A DNA stretch of 64,000 bases from Dromaius novaehollandiae (GCF_036370855.1 NC_088101.1:6517501-6581500), one strand, 5' to 3'; positions 1 to 13,950 are shown, counted from the stretch's first letter. Made by a program: numbers and translations. Notes: generated from the letters alone by a model not told the origin.

Positions 1-3000
1 GCGGAAGGAAGGAAGGGCGGGCCACGGCCAGGGCGGGCGGGTGGAAGGAAGGAAGGAAGGAAGGAAGGAAGGAAGGGCCGGCCACGGCCAGGGCGGGCGG
101 GCGGGCGGAAGGGCCGGCCACGGCCAGGGCGGGCGGAAGGAAGGGCCACGGCCAGGGCGGGCGGGCGGGCGGAAGGAAGGAAGGGCCACGGCCAGGGCGG
201 GCGGGTGGGCGGAAGGAAGGGCGGGCCACGGCCAGGGCGGGCGGGCGGAAGGAAGGAAGGGCCGGCCACGGCCAGAGCGGGCGGGCGGAAGGAAGGAAGG
301 GCCGGCCACGGCCAGGGCGGGCGGAAGGAAGGAAGGAAGGAAGGGCCACGGCCAGGGCGGGCGGGCGGAAGGAAGGAAGGAAGGGCCACGGCCAGGGCGG
401 GCGGGCGGAAGGAAGGGCCACGGCCAGGGCGGGCGGGCGGAAGGAAGGAAGGAAGGGCCACGGCCAGGGCGGGCGGGCGGAAGGAAGGAAGGGCCGGCCA
501 CGGCCAGGGCGGGCGGGCGGAAGGAAGGAAGGAAGGGCCACGGCCAGGGCGGGCGGGCGGAAGGAAGGAAGGGCCACGGCCAGGGCGGGCGGGCGGAAGG
601 AAGGAAGGAAGGGCCACGGCCAGGGCGGGCGGGCCGAAGGAAGGGCCACGGCCAGGGCGGGCGGGCGGAAGGAAGGAAGGAAGGGCCACGGCCAGGGCGG
701 GCGGGCGGGCGGAAGGAAGGAAGGAAGGAAGGAAGGAAGGAAGGAAGTGCCGGCCACGGCCAGGGCGGGCGGGCAGAAGGAAGGAAGGGCCACGGCCAGG
801 GCGGGCGGGCAGAAGGAAGGAAGGGCGGGCCACGGCCAGGGCGGGCGGAAGGGCGGGCCACGGCCAGGGCGGGCGGGCGGGCGGAAGGAAGGGCCACGGC
901 CAGGGCGGGCGGGCGGAAGGAAGGGCCACGGCCAGGACCAGCAGGTGGAAGAAAGGAAGGAAGGGCCACGGCCAGGGCGGGCGGGCGGGCGGGCGGAAGG
1001 AAGGGCCACGGCCAGGGCGGGCGGGCGGAAGGAAGGAAGGGCCGGCCACGGCCAGGGCGGGCGGGCGGAAGGAAGGAAGGAAGGGCCACGGCCAGGGCGG
1101 GCGGGCGGAAGGAAGGAAGGGCCACGGCCAGGGCGGGCGGGCGGAAGGAAGGAAGGAAGGGCCACGGCCAGGGCGGGCGGGCGGAAGGAAGGAAGGAAGG
1201 GCCACGGCCAGGGCGGGCGGGCGGAAGGAAGGAAGGAAGGGCCACGGCCAGGGCGGGCGGGCGGAAGGAAGGAAGGAAGGGCCGCGGCCAGGGCGGGCGG
1301 GCGGAAGGAAGGGCCACGGCCAGGGCGGGCGGGCGGGCGGAAGGAAGGAAGGGCCACGGCCAGGGCGGGCGGGCGGGTGGAAGGAAGGACAGAAGGAAGG
1401 GCCGGCCACGGCCAGGGCGGGCGGAAGGAAGGAAGGAAGGGCCGGCCACGGCCAGGGCGGGCGGGCGGAAGGAAGGAAGGAAGGGCCGGCCACGGCCAGG
1501 GCGGGCGGAAGGAAGGAAGGAAGGAAGGGCCGGCCACGGCCAGGGCGGGCAGGCGGAAGGAAGGAAGGAAGGGCCGGCCACGGCCAGGGCGGGCCGGCGG
1601 AAGGAAGGAAGGGCGGGCCACGGCCAGGGCGGCCGGGCGGAAGGAAGGAAGGGCGGGCCACGGCCAGGGCGGGCGGGCGGGCGGAAGGAAGGGCGGGCCA
1701 CGGCCAGGGCGGGCGGGCGGGCGGAAGGAAGGAAGGGCGGGCCACGGCCAGGGCGGGCGGAAGGAAGGAAGGAAGGAAGGAAGGAAGGGCCGGCCACGGC
1801 CAGGGCGGGCGGGCGGGCGGGCGGAAGGGCCGGCCACGGCCAGGGCGGGCGGAAGGAAGGGCCACGGCCAGGGCGGGCGGGCGGAAGGAAGGAAGGGCCA
1901 CGGCCAGGGCGGGCGGGCGGGCGGAAGGAAGGAAGGAAGGAAGGAAGGGCCGGCCACGGCCAGGGCGGGCGGGCAGAAGGAAGGAAGGGCCACGGCCAGG
2001 GCGGGCAGGCAGAAGGAAGGAAGGGCGGGCCACGGCCAGGGCGGGCGGAAGGGCGGGCCACGGCCAGGGCGGGCGGGCGGGCGGAAGGAAGGGCCACGGC
2101 CAGGGCGGGCGGGCGGAAGGAAGGGCCACGGCCAGGACCAGCAGGTGGAAGAAAGGAAGGAAGGGCCACGGCCAGGGCGGGCGGGCGGGCGGGCGGAAGG
2201 AAGGGTCACGGCCAGGGCGGGCGGGCGGGTAGAAGGAAGGAAGGGCCACGGCCAGGGCGGGCGGGCGGAAGGAAGGAAGGAAGGGCCACGGCCAGGGCGG
2301 GCGGGCGGGCGGAAGGAAGGAAGGAAGGGCCACGGCCAGGGCGGGCGGGCGGGCGGAAGGAAGGAAGGGCCACGGCCAGGGCGGGCGGGCGGAAGGGCCA
2401 CGGCCAGGGCGGGCGGAAGGAAGGAAGGGCCACGGCCAGGGCGGGCGGAAGGAAGGAAGGAAGGGCGGGCCACGGCCAGGGCGGGCGGGCGGGCGGCCGG
2501 GCGGGCCACGGCCAGGGCGGGCGGGCAGAAGGAAGGAAGGAAGGAAGGAAGGGCGGGCCACGGCCAGGGCAGGCGGGCGGAAGGAAGGGCGGGCCACGGC
2601 CAGGGCGGGCGGGCGGAAGGAAGGAAGGAAGGGCGGGCCACGGCCAGGGCGGGCGGGCGGAAGGAAGGAAGGAAGGGCGGGCCACGGCCAGGGCGGGCGG
2701 GCGGGCGGGCGGAAGGAAGGGCGGGCCGGCCACGGCCAGGGCGGGCGGGCGGAAGGAAGGAAGGGCGGGCCACGGCCAGGGCGGGCGGGCGGGCGGAAGG
2801 AAGGAAGGAAGGAAGGGCGGGCCACGGCCAGGGCGGGCGGGCGGAAGGAAGGAAGGAAGGGCGGGCCACGGCCAGGGCGGGCGGGCGGAAGGAAGGGCGG
2901 GCCACGGCCAGGGCGGGCGGGCGGGCGGAAGGAAGGGCGGGCCACGGCCAGGGCGGGCGGGCGGGCGGAAGGAAGGGCGGGCGGGCCATGGCCAGGGTGG

Positions 3001-5749
3001 GCGGGCGGGCGGGCGGAAGGAAGGAAGGGCGGGCCACGGCCAGGGCGGGCGGGCGGGCAGAAGGAAGGAAGGGCGGGCCACGGCCAGGGCGGGCGGGCGG
3101 GCGGAAGGAAGGAAGGGCGGGCCACGGCCAGGGCTGGCGGGCGGGCGGAAGGAAGGAAGGGCGGGCCACGGCCAGGGCGGGCGGGCGGGCGGAAGGAAGG
3201 AAGGGCGGGCCACGGCCAGGGCGGGCGGGCGGGCGGAAGGAAGGAAGGGCGGGCCACGGCCAGGGCGGGCGGGCGGGCGGAAGGAAGGAAGGGCGGGCCA
3301 CGGCCAGGGCGGGCGGGTGGGCGGAAGGAAGGGCGGGCCACGGCCAGGGCGGGCGGGCTGGCGGAAGGAAGGAAGGGCGGGCCACGGCCAGGGCGGGCGG
3401 GCTGGCGGAAGGAAGGAAGGGCGGGCCACGGCCAGGGCGGGCGGGCGGGCGGAAGGAAGGAAGGGCGGGCCACGGCCAGGGCGGGCGGGCGGGCGGAAGG
3501 AAGGAAGGGCGGGCCACGGCCAGGGCGGGCGGGCGGGCGGAAGGAAGGAAGGGCGGGCCACGGCCAGGGCGGGCGGGCGGGCGGAAGGAAGGAAGGGCGG
3601 GCCACGGCCAGGGCGGGCGGGCGGAAGGAAGGAAGGAAGGGCGGGCCACGGCCAGGGCGGGCGGGCGGAAGGAAGGAAGGAAGGGCGGGCCACGGCCAGG
3701 GCGGGCGGGCGGAAGGAAGGAAGGAAGGGCGGGCCACGGCCAGGGCGGGCGGGCGGAAGGAAGGAAGGGCCGGCCACGGCCAGGGCGGGCGGGCGGAAGG
3801 AAGGAAGGGCCGGCCACGGCCAGGGCGGGCGGGCGGAAGGAAGGAAGGGCGGGCCACGGCCAGGGCGGGCGGGCGGAAGGAAGGAAGGAAGGGCGGGCCA
3901 TGGCCAGGGCGGGCGGGCGGGCGGAAGGAAGGGCGGGCCACGGCCAGGGCGGGCGGGCGGAAGGAAGGTAGGAAGGAAGGGCCACGGCCAGGGCGGGCGG
4001 GCGGGCGGGAGGAAGGAAGGGCCACGGCCAGGGCGGGCGGAAGGAAGGAAGGAAGGGAGGGGCACGGCCAGGACGGGCAGGCGGGCGGGCCACGGGCAGG
4101 GCGGGCGGGCGGAAGGAAGGAAGGGCCACGGCCAGGGCGGGCGGGCGGAAGGAAGGAAGGAAGGAAGGAAGGAAGGGCCGGCCACGGCCAGGGCGGGCGG
4201 GCAGAAGGAAGGAAGGGCCACGGCCAGGGCGGGCGGGCAGAAGGAAGGAAGGGCGGGCCACGGCCAGGGCGGGCGGAAGGGCGGGCCACGGCCAGGGCGG
4301 GCGGGCGGGCGGAAGGAAGGGCCACGGCCAGGGCGGGCGGGCGGAAGGAAGGGCCACGGCCAGGACCAGCAGGTGGAAGAAAGGAAGGAAGGGCCACGGC
4401 CAGGGCGGGCGGGCGGGCGGGCGGAAGGAAGGGCCACGGCCAGGGCGGGCGGGCGGGTAGAAGGAAGGAAGGGCCACGGCCAGGGCGGGCGGGCGGGCGG
4501 GCGGAAGGAAGGGCCACGGCCAGGGCGGGCGGGCGGGCGGAAGGAAGGAAGGAAGGGCCACGGCCAGGGCGGGCGGGCGGGCGGAAGGAAGGAAGGGCCA
4601 CGGCCAGGGCGGGCGGGCGGAAGGGCCACGGCCAGGGCGGGCGGGCGGAAGGAAGGGCGGGCCACGGCCAGGGCGGGCGGAAGGAAGGAAGGAAGGGCGG
4701 GCCACGGCCAGGGCGGGCGGGCGGGCGGGCGGGCGGGCCACGGCCAGGGCGGGCGGGCAGAAGGAAGGAAGGAAGGAAGGAAGGGCGGGCCACGGCCAGG
4801 GCGGGCCGGCGGGCGGAAGGAAGGGCGGGCCACGGCCAGGGCGGGCGGGCGGAAGGAAGGAAGGAAGGGCGGGCCACGGCCAGGGCGGGCGGAAGGAAGG
4901 AAGGAAGGAAGGGCGGGCCACGGCCAGGGCGGGCGGGCGGGCGGGCGGAAGGAAGGGCGGGCCGGCCACGGCCAGGGCGGGCGGGCGGAAGGAAGGAAGG
5001 GCGGGCCACGGCCAGGGCGGGCGGGCGGGCGGAAGGAAGGAAGGAAGGAAGGGCGGGCCACGGCCAGGGCGGGCGGGCGGGCGGAAGGAAGGAAGGAAGG
5101 GCGGGCCACGGCCAGGGCGGGCGGGCGGAAGGAAGGGCGGGCCACGGCCAGGGCGGGCGGGCGGGCGGAAGGAAGGGCGGGCCACGGCCAGGGCGGGTGG
5201 GCGGGCGGAAGGAAGGGCGGGCCACGGCCAGGGCGGGCGGGCCGGCGGAAGGAAGGAAGGGCGGGCCACGGCCAGGGCGGGCGGGCGGGCGGAAGGAAGG
5301 AAGGGCGGGCCACGGCCAGGGCGGGCGGGCGGAAGGAAGGAAGGAAGGGCGGGCCACGGCCAGGGCGGGCGGGCGGAAGGAAGGAAGGAAGGGCGGGCCA
5401 CGGCCAGGGCGGGCGGGCGGAAGGAAGGAAGGGCCGGCCACGGCCAGGGCGGGCGGGCGGAAGGAAGGAAGGAAGGGCGGGCCATGGCCAGGGCGGGCGG
5501 GCGGGCGGAAGGAAGGGCGGGCCACGGCCAGGGCGGGCGGGCGGAAGGAAGGTAGGAAGGAAGGGCCACGGCCAGGGCGGGCGGGCAGGCAGGCGGAAGG
5601 AAGGGCGGGCCACGGCCAGGGCGGGCGGGCAGGCGGAAGGAAGGGCGGGCGGGCCACGGCCAGGGCGGGCGGGCGGGCGGGCGGACGGAAGGAAGGGCGG
5701 GCCACGGCCAGGGCGGGCGGGCGGGCGGAAGGAAGGAAGGGCGGGCCAC

Positions 5750-7870
5750 GGCCAGGGCGGGCGGGCGGGCGGGCGGAAGGGCCGGCCACGGCCAGGGCGG
5801 GCGGAAGGAAGGGCCACGGCCAGGGCGGGCGGGCGGGCGGGCGGAAGGAAGGGCCACGGCCAGGGCGGGCGGGCGGGCGGAAGGAAGGAAGGGCGGGCCA
5901 CGGCCAGGGCGGGCGGGCGGAAGGAAGGAAGGAAGGGCGGGCCACGGCCAGGGCGGGCGGGCGGGCGGAAGGAAGGAAGGGCGGGCCACGGCCAGGGCGG
6001 GCGGAAGGAAGGAAGGGCCGGCCACGGCCAGGGCGGGCGGGCGGGCGGAAGGAAGGAAGGGCGGGCCACGGCCAGGGCGGGCGGGCGGAAGGAAGGAAGG
6101 GCGGGCCACGGCCAGGGCGGGCGGGCGGAAGGAAGGAAGGGCGGGCCACGGCCAGGGCGGGACGGCGGGCGGAAGGAAGGAAGGGCGGGCCACGGCCAGG
6201 GCGGGCCGGCGGGCGGAAGGAAGGAAGGGCGGGCCACGGCCAGGGCGGGCGGGCGGGCGGAAGGAAGGAAGGGCGGGCCACGGCCAGGGCGGGCGGGCGG
6301 GCGGAAGGAAGGAAGGGCGGGCCACGGCCAGGGCGGGCGGGCGGAAGGAAGGAAGGAAGGGCGGGCCACGTCCAGGGCGGGCGGGCGGGCGGAAGGAAGG
6401 AAGGGCGGGCCACGGCCAGGGCGGGCGGGCGGGCGGAAGGAAGGAAGGGCGGGCCACGGCCAGGGCGGGCGGAAGGAAGGAAGGGCGGGCCACAGCCAGG
6501 GCGGGCGGGCGGAAGGAAGGAAGGAAGGGCCACGGCCAGGGCGGGCGGGCGGAAGGAAGGAAGGGCGGGCCACGGCCAGGGCGGGCGGGCGGAAGGAAGG
6601 AAGGGCCGGCCACGGCCAGGGCGGGCGGAAGGAAGGAAGGAAGGGCGGGCCACGGCCAGGGCGGGCGGGCGGGCGGAAGGAAGGAAGGAAGGGCGGGCCA
6701 CGGCCAGGGCGGGCGGGCGGGCGGAAGAAAGGGCTGGCCACGACCAGGGCGGGCGGGCGGGAGGAAGGAAGGAAGGGCCACGGCCAGGGCGGGCGGGCGG
6801 GCGGAAGGAAGGAAGGAAGGAAGGAAGGAAGGAAGGGGGGCCACGGCCAGGGCGGGCGGGCGGGCGGGCGGAAGGGCCGGCCACGGCCAGGGCGGGCGGA
6901 AGGAAGGGCCACGGCCAGGGCGGGCGGGCGGGCGGGCGGAAGGAAGGGCCACGGCCAGGGCGGGCGGGCGGGCGGAAGGAAGGAAGGGCGGGCCACGGCC
7001 AGGGCGGGCGGGCGGAAGGAAGGAAGGAAGGGCGGGCCACGGCCAGGGCGGGCGGGCGGGCGGAAGGAAGGAAGGGCGGGCCACGGCCAGGGCGGGCGGA
7101 AGGAAGGAAGGGCCGGCCACGGCCAGGGCGGGCGGGCGGGCGGAAGGAAGGAAGGGCGGGCCACGGCCAGGGCGGGCGGGCGGAAGGAAGGAAGGGCGGG
7201 CCAGGGCCAGGGCGAGCGGGCGGAAGGAAGGAAGGGCGGGCCACGGCCAGGGCGGGCCGGCGGGCGGAAGGAAGGAAGGGCGGGCCACGGCCAGGGCGGG
7301 CCGGCGGGCGGAAGGAAGGAAGGGCGGGCCACGGCCAGGGCGGGCGGGCGGGCGGAAGGAAGGAAGGGCGGGCCACGGCCAGGGCGGGCGGGCGGGCGGA
7401 AGGAAGGAAGGGCGGGCCACGGCCAGGGCGGGCGGGCGGGCGGAAGGAAGGAAGGGCGGGCCACGGCCAGGGCGGGCGGGCGGGCGGAAGGAAGGAAGGG
7501 CGGGCCACGGCCAGGGCGGGCGGGCGGGCGGAAGGAAGGAAGGGCGGGCCACGGCCAGGGCGGGCGGAAGGAAGGAAGGGCGGGCCACAGCCAGGGCGGG
7601 CGGGCGGGCAGAAGGAAGGAAGGGCCACGGCCAGGGCGGGCGGGCGGAAGGAAGGAAGGGCGGGCCACGGCCAGGGCGGGCGGGCGGAAGGAAGGAAGGG
7701 CCGGCCACGGCCAGGGCGGGCGGAAGGAAGGAAGGAAGGGCGGGCCACGGCCAGGGCGGGCGGGCGGGCGGAAGGAAGGAAGGAAGGGCGGGCCACGGCC
7801 AGGGCGGGCGGGCGGGCGGAAGAAAGGGCTGGCCACGACCAGGGCGGGCGGGCGGGAGGAAGGAAGGAAG
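5750..7870 (+). repeat. Tandem pair of ~1.1-kb sub-blocks inside the array
   Basis: Rare repeat variants recur at a constant spacing of about 1,095 bp. CACAGCC cores occur at 6,491 and 7,586. A GGGCTGG plus ACGACC pair occurs at 6,731 and 7,826. A stretch with GGGC steps followed by GGAAGGGCCGGCC occurs near 5,771 and 6,867. The block was therefore duplicated as a unit, not one repeat at a time. A related pair is seen again near 14,332 and 15,339 in the second higher-order copy, at about 1,007 bp spacing. Confidence 0.75.
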
Positions 7871-10800
7871 GGCCACGGCCAGGGCGGGCGGGCGGAAGGA
7901 AGGAAGGAAGGGCCGGCCACGGCCAGGGCGGGCGGGCGGAAGGAAGGAAGGGCCGGCCACGGCCAGGGCGGGCGGGCGAAAGGAAGGAAGGGCCGGCCAC
8001 GGCCAGGGCGGGCGGGCGGATGGAAGGGCCGGCCACGGCCAGGGCGGGCGGGCGGAAGGAAGGAAGGGCGGGCCACGGCCAGGGCGGGCGGGCGGAAGGA
8101 AGGAAGGGCCGGCCACGGCCAGGGCGGGCGGGCGGAAGGAAGGAAGGGCCGGCCACGACCAGGGCGGGCGGAAGGAAGGAAGGAAGGGCCGGCCACGGCC
8201 AGGGCGGGCGGGCGGAAGGAAGGAAGGGCCGGCCACGGCCAGGGCGGGCGGGCGGAAGGAAGGAAGGGCCGGCCACGGCCAGGGCGGGCGGGCGGAAGGA
8301 AGGAAGGGCCGGCCACGGCCAGGGCGGGCGGGCGGAAGGAAGGAAGGGCCGGCCACGGCCAAGGCGGGCGGGCGGAAGGAAGGAAGGAAGGGCCGGCCAC
8401 GGCCAGGGCGGGCGGGCGGAATGAAGGAAGGAAGGGCCGGCCACGGCCAGGGCGGGCGGGCGGAAGGAAGGAAGGAAGGGCCACGGCCAGGGCGGGCGGG
8501 CGGAAGGAAGGAAGGAAGGGCCACGGCCAGGGCGGGCGGGCGGAAGGAAGGGCCACGGCCAGGGCGGGCGGGCGGGCGGAAGGAAGGAAGGGCCACGGCC
8601 AGGGCGGGCGGGCGGGCGGAAGGAAGGAAGGGCCACGGCCAGGGCGGGCGGGCGGGCGGAAGGAAGGGCCGGCCACGGCCAGGGCGGGCGGGCGGAAGGA
8701 AGGAAGGGCGGGCCACGGCCAGGGCGGGCGGGCGGAAGGAAGGAAGGAAGGGCGGGCCATGGCCAGGGCGGGCGGGCGGGCGGGCGGAAGGAAGGGCCAC
8801 GGCCAGGGCGGGCGGGCGGAAGGAAGGTAGGAAGGAAGGGCCACGGCCAGGGCGGGCGGGCGGGCGGGAGGAAGGAAGGGCCACGGCCAGGGCGGGCGGA
8901 AGGAAGGAAGGAAGGGAGGGGCACGGCCAGGACGGGCAGGCGGGCGGGCCACGGGCAGGGCGGGCGGGCGGAAGGAAGGGCCACGGCCACGGCGGGCGGG
9001 CGGGCGGAAGGAAGGAAGGGCCACGGCCAGGGCGGGCGGGCGGAAGGAAGGGCCACGGCCAGGGCGGGCGGGCGGAAGGAAGGGCCACGGCCAGGGCGGG
9101 CGGGCGGAAGGAAGGAAGGGCGGGCCACGGCCAGGGCGGGCGGGCGGGCGGGCGGAAGGAAGGAAGGAAGTAAGGAAGGGCGGGCCACGGCCAGGGCGGG
9201 CGGGCGGAAGGAAGGAAGGAAGGAAGGGCGGGCCACGGCCAGGGCGGGCGGGCAGAAGGAAGGAAGGGCTGGCCACGGCCAGGGCGGGCGGGCGGGAGGA
9301 AGGAAGGAAGGGCCATGGCCAGGGCGGGCGGGCGGGCGGAAGGAAGGAAGGGCCGGCCACGGCCAGGGCGGGCGGGCGGAAGGAAGGAAGGGCCGGCCAC
9401 GGCCAGGGCGGGCGGGCGGAAGGAAGGAAGGGCCGGCCACGGCCAGGGCGGGCGGGCGGAAGGAAGGAAGGGCCGGCCACGGCCAGGGCGGGCGGGCGGA
9501 AGGAAGGAAGGGCGGGCCACGGCCAGGGCGGGCGGGCGGAAGGAAGGAAGGGCCGGCCACGGCCAGGGCGGGCCGGCGGGCGGAAGGAAGGAAGGGCCGG
9601 CCACGGCCAGGGCGGGCGGGCGGAAAGAAGGAAGGGCCGGCCACGGCCAGGGCGGGCGGAAGGAAGGAAGGAAGGGCCGGCCACGGCCAGGGCGGGCGGC
9701 GGAAGGAAGGAAGGAAGGGCCGGCCACGGCCAGGGCGGGGGCGGAAGGAAGGAAGGAAGGGCCCGCCCACGGCCAGGGCGGGTGGGCGGAAGGAAGGAAG
9801 GAAGGGCCGGCCACGGCCAGGGCGGGCGGGCGGAAGGAAGGAAGGAAGGGCCATGGCCAGGGCGGGCGGGCGGAAGGAAGGAAGGAAGGGCCACGGCCAG
9901 GGCGGGCGGGCGGGCGGAAGGAAGGAAGGGCCGGCCACGGCCAGGGCGGCGGGCGGAAGGAAGGAAGGAAGGGCCGGCCACGGCCAGGGCGGGCGGGCGG
10001 AAGGAAGGAAGGGCGGGCCACGGCCAGGGCGGGCAGGCGGAAGGAAGGAAGGGCGGGCCACGGCCAGGGCGGGCAGGCGGAAGGAAGGAAGGGCCACGGC
10101 CAGGGCGGAAGGAAGGAAGGAAGGGCGGGCCACGGCCAGGGCGGGCGGGCGAAGGAAGGAAGGAAGGAAGGAAGGAAGGAAGGAAGGGCGGGCCACGGCC
10201 AGGGCGGGAGAGCAGAAGGAAGGAAGGAAGGAAGGAAGGGCCACGGCCAGGGCGGGCGGGCGGAAGGAAGGGCGGGCCACGGCCAGGGCGGGCGGGCGGG
10301 CGGAAGGAAGGGCGGGCCACGGCCAGGGCGGGCGGGCGGAAGGAAGGAAGGGCGGGCCACGGCCAGGGCGGGCGGGCGGAAGGAAGGAAGGGCAGGCCAC
10401 GGCCAGGGCGGGCGGGCGGGCGGGCGGGCCACGGCCAGGGCGGGCGGGCGGGCGGGCGGAAGGAAGGGCGGGCCACGGCCAGGGCGGGCGGGCGGAAGGA
10501 AGGAAGGGCGGGCCACGGCCAGGGCGGGCGGGCGGAAGGAAGGAAGGGCGGGCCACGGCCAGGGCGGGCGGGCGGAAGGAAGGAAGGGCGGGCCACGGCC
10601 AGGGCGGGCGGGCGGAAGGAAGGAAGGGCGGGCCACGGCCAGGGCGGGCGGGCGGAAGGAAGGAAGGGCGGGCCACGGCCAGGGCGGGCGGGCGAAGGAA
10701 GGAAGGGCCACGGCCAGGGCGGGCGGAAGGAAGGAAGGAAGGAAGGAAGGAAGGGCCGGCCACGGCCAGGGTGGAAGGGCCGGCCACGGCCAGGGCGGAA

Positions 10801-13800
10801 GGGCGGGCGGGCGGAAGGGCCGGCCACGGCCAGGGCGGGCGGAAGGAAGGGCCACGGCCAGGGCGGGCGGGCGGGCGGAAAGAAGGAAGGGCCGGCCACG
10901 GCCAGGGCGGGCGGGCGGGCGGGCGGGTGGAAGGAAGGAAGGAAGGAAGGAAGGAAGGGCCGGCCACGGCCAGGGCGGGCGGGCAGAAGGAAGGAAGGGC
11001 CACGGCCAGAGCGGGCGGGCAGAAGGAAGGAAGGGCGGGCCACGGCCAGGGCGGGCGGGAGGGCAGGCGGAAGGGCGGGCCACGGCCAGGGCGGGCAGGA
11101 GGGCGGGCCACGGCCAGGGCGGGCAGGAGGGCAGAAGGAAGGGCCACGGCCAGGGCGGGCGGGCGGAAGGAAGGGCCATGGCCAGGGCGGGCGGGCGGGC
11201 GGGCGGAAGGAAGGGCCACGGCCAGGGCGGGCGGGCGGAAGGAAGGGCCACGGCCAGGGCGGGCGGGCGGAAGGAAGGGCCGGCCACGGCCAGGGCGGGC
11301 GGGCAGGCGGGCGGAAGGAAGGGCCACGGCCAGGGCGGGCGGGCGGGAGGAAGGAAGGAAGGGCCACGGCCAGGGCGGGCGGGCGGGCGGGCGGAAGGAA
11401 GGAAGGGCCACGGCCAGGGCGGGCGGGCGGAAGGAAGGAAGGGCCACGGCCAGGGCGGGCGGGCGGAAGGAAGGGCCACGGCCAGGGCGGACGGGCGGGC
11501 GGGCGGAAGGAAGGGCCACGGCCAGGGCGGGCGGAAGGAAGGAAGGGCCACGGCCAGGGCGGGCGGGCGGGCGGAAGGAAGGAAGGGCCACGGCCAGGGC
11601 GGGCGGGCGGGCGGAAGGGAGGGCCACGGCCAGGGCGGGCGGGCGGGCGGGCGGAAGGAAGGGAGGGCCACGGCCAGGGCGGGCGGAAGGAAGGGCCACG
11701 GCCAGGGCGGGCGGGCGGAAGGAAGGGCCACGGCCAGGGCGGGAGGGCGGAAGGAAGGGCCACGGCCAGGGCGGGCGGGCGGGCGGAAGGAAGGGCCACG
11801 GCCAGGGCGGGCGGAAGGAAGGAAGGGCCACGGCCAGGGCGGGCGGGCAGAGGGAAGGAAGGAAGGGCCACGGCCAGGGCGGGCGGGCGGAAGGAAGGAA
11901 GGGCCACGGCCAGGGCGGGCGGGCGGAAGGAAGGGCCACGGCCAGGGCGGGCGGGCGGAAGGAAGGAAGGGCCACGGCCAGGGCGGGCGGGCGGAAGGAA
12001 GGAAGGGCCACGGCCAGGGCGGGCGGGCGGAAGGAAGGGCCACGGCCAGGGCGGGCGGGCGGAAGGAAGGAAGGGCCACGGCCAGGGCGGGCGGGCGGAA
12101 GGAAGGGCCACGGCCAGGGCGGGCGGGCGGGCGGGCGAAGGAAGGGCCACGGCCAGGGCGGGCGGGCGGGCGGAAGGAAGGGCCACGGCCAAGGCGGGCG
12201 GAAGGAAGGAAGGAAGGAAGGGCCACGGCCAGGGCGGGCGGGCGGAAGGAAGGAAGGAAGGAAGGGCCGGCCACGGCCAGCACGGGCGGGCAGAAGGAAG
12301 GGCCGGCCATGGCCAGGGCGGGCGGGCAGAAGGAAGGAAGGGCCAGCCACGGCCAGGGCGGGCGGGCAGAAGGAAGGAAGGGCCGGCCACGGCCAGGGCG
12401 GGCGGGCAGAAGGAAGGAAGGGCCGGGCACGGCCAGGGCGGGTGGGCAGAAGGAAGGAAGGGCCGGCCACGGCCAGGGCGGGCGGGCAGAAGGAAGGAAG
12501 GGCCGGCCACGGCCAGGGCGGGCGGGCGGGCGGAAGGGCCGGCCACAGCCAGGGCGGGCGGGCAGAAGGAAGGAAGGGCCACAGCCAGGGCGGGCGGGCA
12601 GAAGGAAGGAAGGAAGGAAGGAAGGAAGGAAGGAAGGAAGGAAGGAAGGGCGGGCCACGGCCAGGGCGGGCGGGCGGAAGGAAGGAAGGAAGGGCCGGCC
12701 ACGGCCAGGGCGGGCGGGCAGAAGGAAGGAAGGGCGGGCCACGGCCAGGGCGGGCGGGCAGAAGGAAAGAAGGGCCACGGCCAGGGCGGGTGGGCAGAAG
12801 GAAGGGCCGGCCACGGCCAGGGCGGGCGGGCAGAAGGAAGGAAGGGCCACGGCCAGGGCGGGCGGGCAGAAGGAAGGGCCGGCCACGGCCAGGGCGGGCG
12901 GGCGGGCGGAAGGAAGGAAGGGCGGGCCACGGCCAGGGCGGGCGGAAGGAAGGAAGGGCCGGCCACGGCCAGGGCGGGCGGGCGGGCGGAAGGAAGGAAG
13001 GGCCGGCCACGGCCAGGGCGGGCGGGCGGGCGGGCGGAAGGAAGGGCCGGCCACGGCCAGGGCGGGCGGAAGGAAGGAAGGGCCGGCCACGGCCAGGGCG
13101 GGCGGGCGGGCGGAAGGAAGGAAGGGCCGGCCACGGCCAGGGCGGGCGGGCGGGCGGAAGGAAGGAAGGAAGGGCCACGGCCAGGGCGGGCGGGCGGGCG
13201 GAAGGAAGGAAGGGCCGGCCACGGCCAGGGCGGGCGGAAGGAAGGAAGGGCCGGCCACGGCCAGGGCGGGCGGGCGGAAGGAAGGAAGGGCCGGCCACGG
13301 CCAGGGCGGGCGGGCGGAAGGAAGGAAGGAAGGGCCGGCCACGGCCAGGGCGGGCGGAAGGAAGGAAGGAAGGGCCGGCCACGGCCAGGGCGGGCGGAAG
13401 GAAGGAAGGGCCAGCCACGGCCAGGGCGGGCGGGCGGAAGGAAGGAAGGGCCAGCCACGGCCAGGGCGGGCGGGCGGAAGGAAGGAAGGGCCGGCCACGG
13501 CCAGGGCGGGCGGGCGGAAGGAAGGAAGGGCCGGCCACGGCCAGGGCGGGCGGGCGGAAGGAAGGAAGGAAGGGCCGGCCACGGCCAGGGCGGGCGGGCG
13601 GAAGGAAGGAAGGGCCGGCCACGGCCAGGGCGGGCGGGCGGAAGGAAGGAAGGGCCGGCCACGGCCAGGGCGGGCGGGCGGAAGGAAGGAAGGAAGGGCC
13701 GGCCACGGCCAGGGCGGGCGGGCGGAAGGAAGGAAGGGCCGGCCACGGCCAGGGCGGGCGGGCAGAAGGAAGGAAGGGCCGGCCACGGCCAGGGCGGGCG

Positions 13801-13950
13801 GGCGGAAGGAAGGAAGGGCCGGCCACGGCCAGGGCGGGCGGGCAGAAGGAAGGAAGGGCCGGCCACGGCCAGGGCGGGCGGGCGGAAGGAAGGAAGGAAG
13901 GGCCGGCCACGGCCAGGGCGGGCGGGCGGAAGGAAGGAAGGGCGGGCCAC
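6161..13950 (+). repeat. Higher-order block, copy 1 (~7.8 kb)
   Basis: This is the first of two large tandem blocks in the minisatellite. Rare variants here recur in the second block at nearly fixed distance: GACGGC at 6,161 and 14,002 (7,841 bp), CCAGGGCCAGG at 7,201 and 15,042 (7,841), AATGAAGG near 8,421 and 16,174 (7,753), GGGAGGGGCACGG at 8,914 and 16,635 (7,721), a GTAAGG break near 9,171 and 16,892 (7,721), GGGAGAGC at 10,206 and 17,927 (7,721), and a CCAGC variant near 12,281 and 20,015 (7,734). The drift in distance reflects small internal gains or losses of repeats. The exact edges are uncertain to about one hundred bases. Confidence 0.85.
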
